A stretch of DNA of 64,000 nucleotides from Rhineura floridana (lineage: Eukaryota; Chordata; Lepidosauria; Squamata; Rhineuridae), in contig NC_084487.1 of the NCBI RefSeq assembly GCF_030035675.1, positions 65,483,986 through 65,547,985 on the forward strand. The letters are read 5' to 3'. Numbering within the stretch: position 1 is the first letter of the stretch; each line of letters opens with the position of its first letter. Below the pieces are notes generated by a model. That model did not search any database and was not told the origin of the DNA. It saw nothing but the letters and a program-made list of their open reading frames with translations. Below, one piece after another: positions 11,755-22,104 of the stretch. Made by a program: the position numbers and the translations under genes.

Positions 11755-12160
11755 TCGCTATGCTCTGTAGGTGAGGGCCTCCTACAGATACCATCTTATC
11801 AGGTCTGTTCTGCCCAACGTAGGAAGACTTTTTGTGCTGTGGCACCTACCCTTTGGAATTCCCACCCATTAAATATTAGATGGGCATCATCTGTGTTATC
11901 TTTTCCGTGCCCACTGAAGACTTCCCCTTTCAACAAGACTTTTAAGTAGAGACCTTATTCCAGTCTGCATCTGTGTTGGAATTGCTTTTAAATATGTTTT
12001 TAAAGCTTTTTAAAAAGATGTTTTGTTTTAATATGTTTTTAGAGATGTTTTGTCTTAATATATTTTAAATTGTTGTTAAGATGTTTTAGAGTGTTTTTAG
12101 TGTGCCACCCTGGGCTCTTTCTCAGAGGAAGGGCAGGATATAAATTTAAATAACAACAAG
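11755..12160 (+). mobile_element. L2 3' fragment with tail
   Basis: Plus-strand remnants of the L2 RT C-terminus (the R-x-F-x-A-x-A-P-x-L-W-N-S block echo near 11,835-11,870) are followed by a T-rich 3' UTR and the ending GCCACCCTGGGCTC...GGGCAGGATATAAAT, the usual L2 3' end in squamates. Confidence 0.65.
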
Positions 12161-12338
12161 ATTGAAATATTGTTTAAATGCCTACATACCGGATTGCATT
12201 CAGTAGCTGCTGGTATACTCAAATTCCATTAAGTAAATGTCATTTTATTTATGTCTTACTATTTTAGTACATATATCCTAAATGCACTACCAGTTAAAAG
12301 TAATTATGTACGTTGTTTACAAAATGGAAATTACGTAC

Positions 12339-12623
12339 CTGTAATTACTTGTGTAGGATCCTCATAGCAGCTTAGAGTTCCCTTTTTAGCAACACTCTGA
12401 ACATGTAGTTGATACTGATGGTATGGCTTGATATTCCCAATTACAGCAGAAATGTTACTTTTTCCAAACAGAAAGGTTTCCCACTTCATTGTTCCACTAT
12501 CCAAGATGCTAACTAGATAGTGATGAAAAGATGTGTTGCATGAGCTCATTGGAGAATCCCACTGCAAAACTATTTCTGAAGATGTCACCTGTGTTGCCTT
12601 TACATTGAGTAAATGTAGCGGTC
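12339..12623 (-). CDS. PTPRQ: FN3 domain exon (single exon, phase 1-1)
   Basis: This 285-bp exon lies between the acceptor AATCATTAG and the donor GTACGT, phase 1 on both sides. The protein has SSEIVLQWDSP (strand B/C with the conserved Trp) and IKPYHQYQLHVQSVAKKG (strand E/F with the conserved Tyr). An earlier GTAATT in the same exon could act as a donor but would break the phase with the next exon, so I chose the later one. Several N-x-S/T sequons fit an extracellular domain. Confidence 0.87.
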
Positions 12624-13129
12624 CTAATGATTAAAAGATGGGAAATTAGAATTCTAATATGAGAGTAGCTGCTGGTACAAATAGTTGTGGACAAACAGAA
12701 GTTGCAATAAATAAAATATTTACAATCTATATTATGAATGGTTGTAGTGCAGTTGACAAGATGCTTTATTATAGACAATGAATTTCTTAAAAACCAACTC
12801 ATTTAATTTGGCATTTCCCCTTTCTGCAATATCAAAATTTACATAAAAGCAGCAAATAATCTTCACTTCTCCATTTCTATATTTTCTACAACCGCAACTT
12901 TGAAGTGATATGGGGGAAATCAACAAATATTGGGCAAAGGCAGCTTGCATGAACAGGAAGTTGTTTGTTCAAGCTGCTTTTCAGAATAAATGCCTGTCCA
13001 AAGTAGCTTACAATCAAAAGACAAAAAATAGTACTACATTTAAAACTGTAAAACTAATAATGGATGCAGATTTCTCATCATGCTTAAACTCATTCAAATA
13101 ATGGGACTTAAGTTACTCATAACTAAGGG

Positions 13130-13522
13130 TGCAATCCAACTCACATTTATGCTGGGCTGAGGGGAGTTGGATATGGCAGACCCTCATTCGGGCTCAGCCA
13201 GGAAAGCCCAGCCTGGCGGAAGGGCAGCCAGCAGAAGGCCTGCCAAAATGGGGCTTTCTGGGTGGGGGGAGGAGACTTACATGATATCCAGGTCCCATTC
13301 AGCTCTCTCCCATGGCCCTCCATCATGGCAGTGGGTATGCCAGGAAAAGAGCTGGCAGAAGGAAACATGTATTTTCTTTCCTTCTGCTATGCCCTGCCGG
13401 CACAGCCAGCATCCTTCTCTCCACAAGGCCTCCGAGCAGCAGCTAGATGCAGCAACCCCTTCTGCCACCTCCACCTCCACTGGCTTCGTTCCCACCAGCC
13501 TTCAACAAGTTGGATTGCTCTG
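13130..13522 (+). mobile_element. MITE-like repeat with GCAATCCAACT termini, copy 1
   Basis: The element begins GGGTGCAATCCAACT and ends AGTTGGATTGCTCTG, imperfect terminal inverted repeats. The GC-richer interior has open frames in several phases but no sustained protein similarity that I can see. A related copy lies in the opposite orientation at 47,090-47,515. The structure suggests a non-autonomous DNA transposon. Confidence 0.65.
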
Positions 13523-13699
13523 TAACAAGTCCCATTGATTTCAGTGGGTCTAGTCCAAGCATTACTGAGTCTGGATCCAATATTTGATTCTGAATTTTTA
13601 TTCAGAGCTTTAAATAACATGCCAAAACACAATATTTTATTTTTCCATGGAGCATCTATATTAAATATCAAACTGATATTTTATTTTATTGAAACTTAC

Positions 13700-13984
13700 T
13701 TGTCTCTACTATCACAACAGGATGCAAGCTAACTTGTGCCCCTTTAGGGCTCCTTGCTGATAATAAAAAATTATAAAAATGACCAGGGCACAATTTCAAA
13801 AATTTCGTGTGTGTCGAATTTAGAGCAAAAGTTTCAAAATATTGTTCTGACTCTTCAAAGTAGTATTTAATAATGAGTTGAAAGTCTGGATTAAGCCAAC
13901 CAATCAAACTGCTCCAAAAAAGTACTGCTTCATTTGCGCCTACATCCTGCACCTTAAGTGTGAAGTTTTCAGGAACAGAGGGCA
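13700..13984 (-). CDS. PTPRQ: FN3 domain exon directly after the lectin domain (phase 1-1)
   Basis: This 285-bp exon starts after TCCTTTTCAG and ends at GTAAGT. It begins PSVPENFTLKVQDVGANEAV and contains FWSSLIGWLNP and LKLCPGHFYNFLLSARSPKG, giving the strand-B Trp, the C-P-G-x-x-Y region and the strand F/G pattern of FN3. Phase 1 at both ends lets the splice into the lectin exon at 14,111-14,297 and the FN3 exon at 12,339-12,623. Its length equals that of the next FN3 exon, consistent with duplication of one domain-exon unit. Confidence 0.88.
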
Positions 13985-14110
13985 CTGAAAAGGACAATTT
14001 AAAATTTTAAATTCAAATGTAAATTCTACACAGGTAGTTTTAATTATTTTTCATAAAAAGGATATTTTTAGAAAAATGTTTTACATTGATATAATGGATA
14101 AAATAATTAC

Positions 14111-14297
14111 ACTCATATTTGCAAATATATGGCAATGGGATGAAGCAGAAAAAAGCCATGAATAAATAATTTGGACCAGACGGATTTTGTTGGAAAGCAT
14201 AACAATCAGTTTCATTTTCTGGGACCGTTGGTAGAGAAGAAAACTCTGATTTTCCAAAATATGGAGAGTCATCTGTCCATGAGAGATGTCCTTCTTC
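14111..14297 (-). CDS. PTPRQ: C-type lectin domain, second exon
   Basis: This 187-bp exon (phase 0 to 1) lies between the acceptor GATTCTTGCAG and the donor GTAATT. It supplies the C-terminal half of a CTLD: GHLSWTDDSP (the long-loop G-x-x-x-W segment), NETDCYAFQQNP with the third core cysteine, AFFC, and a final PYICKYE like the usual ICE/ICK ending. The Glu-Pro-Asn and Trp-Asn-Asp calcium/sugar motifs of classical lectins are not present, so calcium-dependent sugar binding is unlikely. Read with the exon at 18,934-19,151 it gives a complete fold of about 134 residues with six cysteines. Confidence 0.85.
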
Positions 14298-14756
14298 CTG
14301 CAAGAATCAAAATTACTGAAATAAATTCTTAAATTGTACTAGTTAACTGCTTTCTACAATACTCCTGACATATTTTAAACAAGTGTTATGCCTTATTCTT
14401 GTTGAGTAAGATTATTGGGTATGTGGCCAAAATGTTATATTTTAGGCAGGCAATTAACCTACCAGTATACTGGGAGTTGTTGGGTTTTCTCTTACTACCA
14501 TATGAGATCACTTGTTGATTCAGTTATTACATCGTTGTTTTAAAAGGCAGTTTTTAACTTTTTATTATTATACTCCATTTGAGGAATTCAAGTTAATTTA
14601 AAAGTAGATTATAATTTGATTAATTAAAATAAAATCCCTGGAAGCAATGTTTGATTATGATTCCACCACCCACCCTCAAAAAAAAAAATCCCTTGCTATG
14701 CCACGGCCATTTGAGACAAGACAAGTTCCACCAGCGATATCAGATGGCACCCAATG

Positions 14757-17500
14757 TGATATCAGCAAGACTAGCCCCATTGCCAATGAATGCATAGTGT
14801 TGAGGGTTCTTGCTTTCTCCCTTCCTCCGTGTCTACATACAGTCCTTGTATGTCAACCATTAGTAGGGTTAGCATGGGTTGCCACACCACATTTCTTCCA
14901 GAACATTGTATCCATTGCATTATGGTATAAATTGCCATATCACAATGTGCAGGTAGCATAGATAAAAGTAACAAAGGAGCCAGACGCGTTTCGACTTTAG
15001 GAAAGTCTTCCTCAGTGGCTTCTCCTTGAAACATAATCAATTTGTGCAATTTCATTCACTAGTGCTGCTGCTACAAATTGACATATATAAATGTATATAC
15101 ACAGCTTTTGCTTCTGTGGTTTTAATAAGTGAACTTGGTTCGGTTGTGGTTGATGGTGTGATGATTCAGCGGTGCCCTTTTCCTCTTCCTTGTTGGGGGG
15201 TAGTGGCACTTGCTGTGTGGCCTCTCACTTCCCAAATGGCCCTTCATTCACAAAATTCATTTCCATCGTAACATGGTGGTATTCTCACTTGTGATCTCAA
15301 TTGATAACACTCTTGAAAATGTTCTTCAGGTCTTCCATTGGACCTCCCTGGGGGAGCTGATTCTCTCGGTCTCAGTGAGAGTTCTGTGGGTCTGTGAAGC
15401 CTTTGTGATAGTCCACCTTGTAGAAGAAGATTAGATCGCCATCTCCCTCTTCTGAAAGTAGGTTTCTCTTCCTCTGCTTTATCCACAGTTGATATCTCAC
15501 ATGCTCTCTGTGTACGCTCTTGCAGATCTAAGCCTAGAGTGTTCTGTGCTCGAGTCAACAGTTTCACACTGTTCTGCTCACGTGCAGTCATGAGGTAAGT
15601 CTTCCAAGGCTGTATTCACTGCTAGCATTAAGGTTTGTCCTCCCAGCAGGTTCTTCACTATGCCATATACTGTAGCATAGGCTTCTTGGGCTAAGCACAT
15701 ACCCAATCAAAATGCTAGTGCTGCTCCTTCAGTTCTTTCTGTAGCAGCCAACACTGGTTACAAATTGGCAACTGCTACTTGTCCATGAGCTTTCAAATAT
15801 AAAGCAGCCACTGCATCACCCCAACATTTTGGCCACATACCCAATAATTATCAGTAAATGCCAATGGAGCTGGTACTAATACATTTATCAGTCTCTTTCA
15901 TATATTGGTGGAGGGAACTAGAACTACTCCTTCTGTAGCTGTCATTCTTTGAGATCCATATTGCTACATTCTTCATGCCTGGTGGTGATCCCACAATAAC
16001 TCTAACTACTTGTATGGGCAATGCCTGAGACATGTCTCTATATTCAAGGGGAGTGGGTACAGGGCCTCTTGCTTCATCAATAGATATTGTCTTCTCAGGA
16101 TCTCATAATCTCGTGCCAAGTCATTCCTGTTGACCACTCCTGGCAGTTCTTCTGGTGTCAATGGAGTGTAATGTGTACCCTCATCTACCCAGGGATCTGT
16201 TTCTCTTAGTCACTGGTCCATACTTTGTTACTCCAGGTGGATGCTATGGCATGGCTCCCAACCAAGCTGCCACTCTTGCTTCTCTGGTTCTAACATGCAC
16301 ATCTGTTCTCACAAGTTCACAGTTCTGGGCATACATACATCCTGGGGCTTCATCTGCATCTGCCACATATAATATGGTCATATAGAGATATCCTGTCATC
16401 CAGTTACCATTTGTCATCTCAAAGACTATGTATTCTCTGCCTACAGGTTCTCTTCCACTCAAGCTTTCTCTTACAGCAAAAAGATTAAAGTGTGTCTTCT
16501 CAAGACTTGTCGCACCTTGAGGTACAGGGGTATATATATCAACTCTCCCTACTTCCCAACCCTCTCTGGTTGAGGTCACCTGAGTTTTTCTGATGGTTCT
16601 AAAGTTCTGTCAACACTTTAGACCAGTATTTAGAAAATTCAATTTGCTGCTGTTTATCAAATTTCCTCTTCAGGGTACTGTTGCTTCTGTCCCATTGAGC
16701 CCCATGTTGGGCCCCATCTGATATCAGCAAGATTAGCCCCCTTGCCAGTGAATGCATAGGGTCGAGGCTTCTTGCTTTCTCCCTTCCTCTGTGTCTACAT
16801 ACAGGTTATCAACAGCAGTCATCTAGTGTAGGTGGAGAATAGAGGTGACTCCATTCAAAAATTCTTGAGTCTTGGGAGGTACCAGAAATTTTCTTTTTGG
16901 GAGTCAGACTTCAGACAGCAGAACAGTCTTTATAATATATGCTATTTATTCATAACTTGAACACTACAACTAACAAAATGCATTCTTAGGCATTATTATA
17001 GAAACAGAAAAACAGAAATATATATCAGCATGAAAGAAGTTGCTGGATATCCATTTCACATCAAAGTATAAGACTCTGAAGGCACATCTTAGTTAAAACA
17101 AGTTACAATAGATGGAGGACTGAGTTAAGCTCTAAATCATATCACAAAGCCAAAATTCCAAAGTACATGGAAATATATGTCAGTATACATTACCCATCAG
17201 ATGTCATGGATGGAATAGATGGATGGTTTTCTTCTGCTTTCTTCAACCCCCCACTCCAGCAGAGCTGAGGGGTCCTGAGTGCTATTAAACCTGGCTTTTT
17301 ATACACTTTGTTTTCAAGGAGAAGACTTGTTCCCATGGCCTTATTGTTTATGCTGTCCACTAGGGGCTACATTTGCTGCCCTCTGGAAACAGCATTTGCT
17401 GCCTCCCTGAAATGCTCCATATCTTCTTCTCACTTCATATCAACAGTTAACATAACACATTGGCTAGCTGTCCAGACATTTTATCTTGTATCGTACTCTG
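14757..17500 (-). mobile_element. LTR-retroelement fossil (incomplete)
   Basis: About 86 bp at 14,757-14,842 is repeated, with small differences, at 16,719-16,805 in the same orientation. Read on the minus strand, 17.5-16.72 kb looks like an LTR (TATA-like box near 17,300, AATAAA near 16,950) and is followed by a gag-like region at about 16.6-15.2 kb. No pol is recognisable. The second end retains only the short terminal part. The element is broken with many breaks and looks old. The family is uncertain (Ty3/Gypsy or retrovirus-like). It lies in the intron splitting the lectin domain. Confidence 0.5.
14965..15030 (+). repeat. Dispersed hairpin-type motif (GCGTTTCGAC...TTCCTCAGTGG)
   Basis: The sequence GACGCGTTTCGACTTTAGGA followed by A-A-G-T-C-T-T-C-C-T-C-A-G-T-G-G resembles a motif I associate with dispersed repeats in fishes and amphibians. 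It can form a short stem (GACTTTAGG / CCTAAAGTC-like). It appears inside or beside the LTR fossil. Its own family is unknown to me. Confidence 0.35.
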
Positions 17501-17509
17501 CTTTATAAG

Positions 17510-18140
17510 AAAACGATGCTTTGTCTAGAAGGGATGGTTGAAGAAACCCTTTTTAAAAAGAGAACTTATTCCTTCTATGCACTACTAAGCTACAAACTAA
17601 ACCATTATAAGCTTATGTAAATGATTTCAGCACATTGTATGCATCATCTAGGCTGTCCCATTACAGTACTAATGGCTGGATTTTGGCAGTCCCAAGAGAG
17701 GCTCCTATCATTCAGCAGCAACAGAGAGCTGGAGAGCATTGATTCATGTTCCAAAGAAAACCAGATGATGGAGTAAGTGGCTGGGAAATGCCACACAGTG
17801 GTTACACTACTATCACCACCATGGCCTTGTGCAATTAAAGATTTGTGGCTGAGCTGGTAGCTGCCTAGCTACCCTTTCTGCACCATGGACACCTCTAGAA
17901 TGTCAGACAGCTCTTTCAATAATTGTTTAATAACTGTGACCTGGCAGTGACTGGTATGGGGCTCAGGAACAGCTATATGCCTGAACTTTTATCAGCATAA
18001 TAAGGTTGCTGCTCTGTATGTACCCTATGATGCAGAACTCTTAAAGAGGATGCAGGATGGAACAGATAGAAGTGAAGCAGAGTGAATTATGGAAATAGTA
18101 TGACACTGGCCACAGATGTTTGGTCCAATAATATTGTAGC
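17510..18140. other. Intronic DNA, no feature recognised
   Basis: No exon, long frame or familiar repeat was found in this part of the intron between the two lectin exons. Confidence 0.5.
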
Positions 18141-18145
18141 TCACC

Positions 18146-18272
18146 ATAGAGAAGGGATGGAGAATCTATGAGCCTCCAGTGTTGTTGAATTACAACTCTC
18201 CTGACCCATGATCATTATGCCATATTGGCTGGAGTTGCATGTGGAGGGCCACAGGTTCTCCATCTGTGCTAT
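18146..18272. mobile_element. hAT-like MITE, degenerate
   Basis: The pattern GGGATGGAGAATCTATGAGC...GGGCCACAGGTTCTCCATC with a central 'attacaactctcctgac' / 'ggctggagttg' arm pair matches the same MITE family as 20,160-20,285, 56,632-56,770 and 63,486-63,622. The ends are partly inverted. Confidence 0.6.
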
Positions 18273-18645
18273 ATAGGATATATGTCTTTAATCCACTACT
18301 AGCATCAACCTGCATAGCATGGTGGGTGTTGCACTCCCAACTTGCATATGTAAACTTCTTGAAGATCTATTTCTAAATATTTTCAAGTTGCACGCTTACC
18401 TAACATTTCAGCATAAAGCCCATTCTTATGAACACAGACAATACAGCTGTATTAGCTGAAGCTGATACATGCAGTAAATTTTCAGACAGATCAAACTTGA
18501 AAATCTCTGAATAGAGATATTTAATGAACATACATACATACAGCACCAAAGTTAAGGTTTTGTTGTTTGTCCTACAGTTAACTGACCTGTGCAATAACAG
18601 TTGGAACATCACTTCAGGGAAAGTTATTATTGGTATGTATTCATA

Positions 18646-18763
18646 CAGAGCTTGGAAAAGTTACTTTTTTGAACTACAACTCCCATCAGCCCAATCCAGT
18701 GGCCATGCTGGCTGGGGCTGATGGGAGTTGTAGTTCAAAAAAGTAACTTTTCCAAGCTCTGTA
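18646..18763. mobile_element. Perfect-arm hairpin MITE
   Basis: A left arm of about 50 bp starting ACAGAGCTTGGAAAAGTTAC is followed, after a short centre, by its reverse complement ending GTAACTTTTCCAAGCTCTGT. The inner part is the common squamate 'aactacaactcccatcagcc' / 'ggctgatgggagttgtagtt' pair. The near-perfect arms over about 118 bp indicate a young insertion or one kept symmetrical by gene conversion. It could form a long hairpin RNA if transcribed. Confidence 0.85.
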
Positions 18764-18933
18764 TCATACTACACTTATAATTTAACACATGCATTATATA
18801 AAATCCCTTGTGAAGTAGAGCACCATTAAACCTATCCTACAGATGGGACACAGAAAATCCATAGCAGAGGTGGTTTGGAACTCAGATCTTCTATGGTGAT
18901 TTTCATAACATATCTAAGATATAATATACTGAC

Positions 18934-19151
18934 CTTAATATCATTAAGACCTGTCCATAACATGACTACTTGACTGAATGACTGCAGATAAGAAGTCAGA
19001 AATGTATGTTCTTCTTCACTCCTTATATCAACAAGATGGGCTCCACTTGAAAATAATCCACAGTTCTGTTGTGCCACACCCCAAGGCTTGCTTTCTTTAC
19101 TTAATTTATAGCAGCCCCGTTTGAAAGCTGTCCAGCCATCTGAACATAAAC
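18934..19151 (-). CDS. PTPRQ: C-type lectin domain, first exon
   Basis: This 218-bp exon (phase 1 to 0) starts after GTCTCCTCTAG and ends at GTCAGT. The protein begins LCSDGWTAFKRGCYKLSKES, the C-x-x-G-W-x-x-F-x-x-x-C-Y start of a long-form CTLD. It continues with W-x-x-A-x-x-x-C, AHLVDIRSEEEHTFL and LWTGLND, each a standard CTLD landmark. It joins upstream to an FN3 exon in phase 1 and downstream to the second lectin half in phase 0. A lectin domain inside an FN3 array is not part of mammalian PTPRQ as I know it. Confidence 0.9.
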
Positions 19152-19499
19152 CTAGAGGAGACATATAATTACAATATTCCAAAGTATTTTTCAATCTATT
19201 TTCATATATGATAAAAATTAAATTATGCATATTTACTTCATCCATTAATTTTACTAAAAGAAATGAGACCATTATATTTTATACAAGTCTCCTATAGCAT
19301 TCTCCTAAAGGACTACTTTAGTTATACTGGGATAACTAAGCCTATAGTCACATTGCATTTCATTGATCTACACCATAACTAGCATTTAGGAATGGGATAC
19401 ACATTTTGGTGCCAGTTCGATTTTCACTCCGTTGAACTTCCTTCTGGTACCATTTCATCAGGGATCAATATTCACTATTTGCTATAAATACTGATTCAT

Positions 19500-19600
19500 T
19501 TTTCCTGCAAAAATATTAATATTAATATTGATATTTTTAAAATATCATTAATATTGATATTTTGTGAGAAATATCAATAGTAATATTGATATTTTTGAGT
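19500..19600. repeat. AT-rich palindromic simple repeat
   Basis: Repeats of 'aatattgatattttt' and its complement form an AT-rich, locally self-complementary stretch in the intron. Confidence 0.6.
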
Positions 19601-20159
19601 TGAATTTTTTTAAAAAAAATCTGCTTCAGCCACAGAAAATGGCTAGAAAAAACCCGGATCCACGCAGACAAAAAAAAGCATAAATAAATAGGAAATCTGG
19701 TGTTAAATTCAAATTTTGTGAAATTCAAGCACATCCCTACTAGCATTATGTTTATTAATGGGCTTATTTATATACCATATTAATACTAAAATGTTAGGGC
19801 AATTGTAAAGATAGGCTTAGATCCTAAGCTAACTTAACGAAGTTAAAAGAAGTAAAGTTTCCCATTCCCTCCCACTTGCAGCCACCTATGACCTCCAAAA
19901 TGCATCTCTGGAGCAATGTGGGATACATTGCCGGCGGGTGACTTTCCTTCTGTGGACTTCCTTAAGTAAACTGATCTTAGAACCCTCCCCTAGCATCCTC
20001 CTGCATCGCAACCCACATTGTTCGAGAACACACACACCCAACCATCCAGAACAGGCTTTTCAGGGGGGAAAGGAGCTATGGGAGGGGAAGGTATAGGAAT
20101 CCTTCCATTAATTTTCTTGAATTAACTAAACTTGGGATCCAAGTCATAGTGTTTTGAGC

Positions 20160-20285
20160 AAAGCTGGGAAATCTGTGGCCCTCCTGAGGTTGTTGGACTA
20201 CATTTCTGACAGTGGGCCATAATAGTAGAGTGTGATGAGAGCTGGAGTCCAACATCTGAAAGGCCACATGTTCCCCACCCCTGGT
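20160..20285. mobile_element. hAT-like MITE
   Basis: The ends GGGAAATCTGTGGCCCTCC and GGCCACATGTTCCCCACCCC are imperfect inverted repeats. The inner part contains 'gttgttggactaca' and 'gagctggagtccaaca', the diagnostic arms of the family. A degenerate copy. Confidence 0.65.
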
Positions 20286-20819
20286 TTTGATGATGATCAG
20301 TGCTCTGAAATCACAGGCATTTATAATCCAGGTGGAGTCTCAATCATTGCTAGTCCACACAGACTACCAGGACCAGCAAAGAAAGTACAGCTACAACCAC
20401 ATGCTACAACCACAACAGCTTCCTGTTCTTGCATTGCTTTTCAGAGCAGTCAGAGAGATGTTTACCCTTAAAAACCCAATAGGAAAATATATCTACATTT
20501 CACCAAAGCCAGTGGCACTCTCTTTAAACAGCGTTCCTAAAACTGTTTTAGAATTCTGTCCTTTTCAATGAATTTCACATTCTATAGTTAATTATTTTTT
20601 AACTTTCAGGAAAATGCCACACTCTGAATCATAGATTTCTGTTTTACTCATATTTTTGTTGGTGATAACTGTATTCCACCCTTCTTTGTAAAAATTCTGA
20701 AGAGCCTACATGGGGTTCCTAGGCACTCTTCCAACCAGGTATTGGTTATTGCTAAATTCAGGACTACATTAGATGGCTTTAGACCAAGAATAGCAACAAT
20801 AAGAAATTAAAATACATAC

Positions 20820-21074
20820 CTGTTTCAATTTGAACATCCAGTTTCTGAGACACATTAATAAATTCCAAGTGAAGCTGTTTAAATTTAAGAGTAAAAGTAT
20901 ACAAAGTTGCAGGTCTCAGATCTGTCCATTCATAGAAGACCTCATTATGTTTAAACATCTTAGAAATGTTATTGTGGGTAATTTCAACAGAAAAATCATT
21001 AGCCAGTATATTCCAGTTAAACAATGCACTAGTACTTGTCACCTGTGTTTTGATAATATTGTCTGAAATTCCAC
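20820..21074 (-). CDS. PTPRQ: FN3-like domain exon upstream of the lectin domain (phase 1-1)
   Basis: This 255-bp exon lies between the acceptor TGTCTTTTACAG and the donor GTATGT, phase 1 on both sides. The protein contains VTSTSALFNWNI (strand B with the conserved Trp) and WTDLRPATLYTFTLKF (the L-x-P-x-T-x-Y strand E/F signature), ending QKLDVQIET. It is shorter than the other FN3 exons (85 codons against 90-95), with a tight loop where the P-x-G of strand C usually lies. N-glycosylation sequons are present. Confidence 0.82.
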
Positions 21075-21335
21075 CTGTAAAAGACATATAGGAAAATAAA
21101 ATTAGAAAATGTCATCAGATTAAGAGAAAAAAATATTCATGCCATGAAAAATAACATTTCAAAAGCAATAGATACAGTTATTGGGTTTGTGGGGGTGAGT
21201 GCTTCTGTTTATTATGAGGAACATTGTGAACTTGGCTATTATAAAAGTAATATTAAAAGTAATCATATACTTTTTCCATCTTGAACACAAGTCTAGTGTA
21301 TAATAATGTTAAATGTACTATACTGTTATACTTAC

Positions 21336-21471
21336 ATGTCTTGAATGATTTTGCATATAGAATGTTCCCATTCTTCAGTGACTGCACCATCACATCATAT
21401 TTCTTCTCTTCTTCAAGAAGAATTGTAACATTCTGTGCATTTAGTTGAGTTGTAGAAACTCTTTTCACATT
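21336..21471 (-). CDS. PTPRQ: FN3 domain, second half (phase 0-1)
   Basis: This 136-bp exon follows AAATTATAG and ends at GTAAGT. It encodes VKRVSTTQLNAQNVTILLEE and KKYDVMVQSLKNGNILYAKS, the C'-to-G strands of an FN3 with the strand-F tyrosine. It pairs in phase 0 with the exon at 23,555-23,692, which provides strands A-C. The resulting domain is about 90 residues. An NVT sequon is present. Confidence 0.78.
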
Positions 21472-21527
21472 CTATAATTTTAAAAAGTGTTATTCATTTT
21501 TATTTTGAATTAATACTGCACTGTATC

Positions 21528-21620
21528 TGAGACTGCAATCCTAAAGACAATCCTTACTGGGGAGTAATCCCTATTGGAAACAGCAGGGTTTACTTCTGAC
21601 TAAGCATGCCTAGGATTACA
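21528..21620. mobile_element. Short MITE with GCAATCCTA ends
   Basis: The sequence runs from TGCAATCCTAAAG to GCATGCCTAGGATTACA with an inner 'gggagtaatccctattg' segment. This is a very common reptile short repeat whose ends are inverted TAGGATTGCA. Similar fragments occur at about 43,155-43,255, 46,895-46,970 and 58,676-58,735. Confidence 0.65.
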
Positions 21621-21839
21621 GTATGGATTAGTGTTTATAATAGGATAGTGAATATATTCAAAATGCTATTGATTATATATCCAATATGTACCAGAGTCAT
21701 AAACTGATGACCACTGCAGTCTGTGCCATGCAGTCTGTGTGGTTTCTTTAGCCTGGTAGAGATGAGTCCAGAAAGAAAGGACCAAAGTCTTAATGGCAAG
21801 AAAAGAGCAAGGGATTATGGTGCTACTACAGCTAATTAT

Positions 21840-22020
21840 AATGGAGTCACATCCACGCCACAAATTTAAAGCACATTTAAACACATTGGTTCCCCCAAAT
21901 AATCCTTGGAACTGTATTGTACCCTTCACAAAGCTACAATTCCCAATACTCTTAACAAACTACAGTTCCCAGGATTCTTTGGGGGAAGCCATGTGCTTTA
22001 AATGTAGGGTGGGGCTAGTC
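21840..22020. mobile_element. MITE with TTTAAAGCACAT termini
   Basis: One side holds AAATTTAAAGCACATTTAAA and 'ccccaaataatccttgg'; the other holds 'aggattctttggggg' and 'catgtgctttaaatg', forming imperfect inverted arms with a central 'ctacaattccca' / 'ctacagttccca' region. It is a non-autonomous DNA transposon. Confidence 0.65.
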
Positions 22021-22104
22021 AAAAGATGGTACAGAAACTTAAATCTCATGAAGCATGTTGCTACTCATCTATTAACAGGTACACCCACTTTGGCATATTT
22101 GCAC

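Noticed and set aside
13147-13671. Several overlapping open frames in both strands as a gene
   Set aside because: They lie in a GC-richer MITE with inverted ends. No frame shows domains or codon preference, and a second copy at 47.1 kb does not conserve any one frame.
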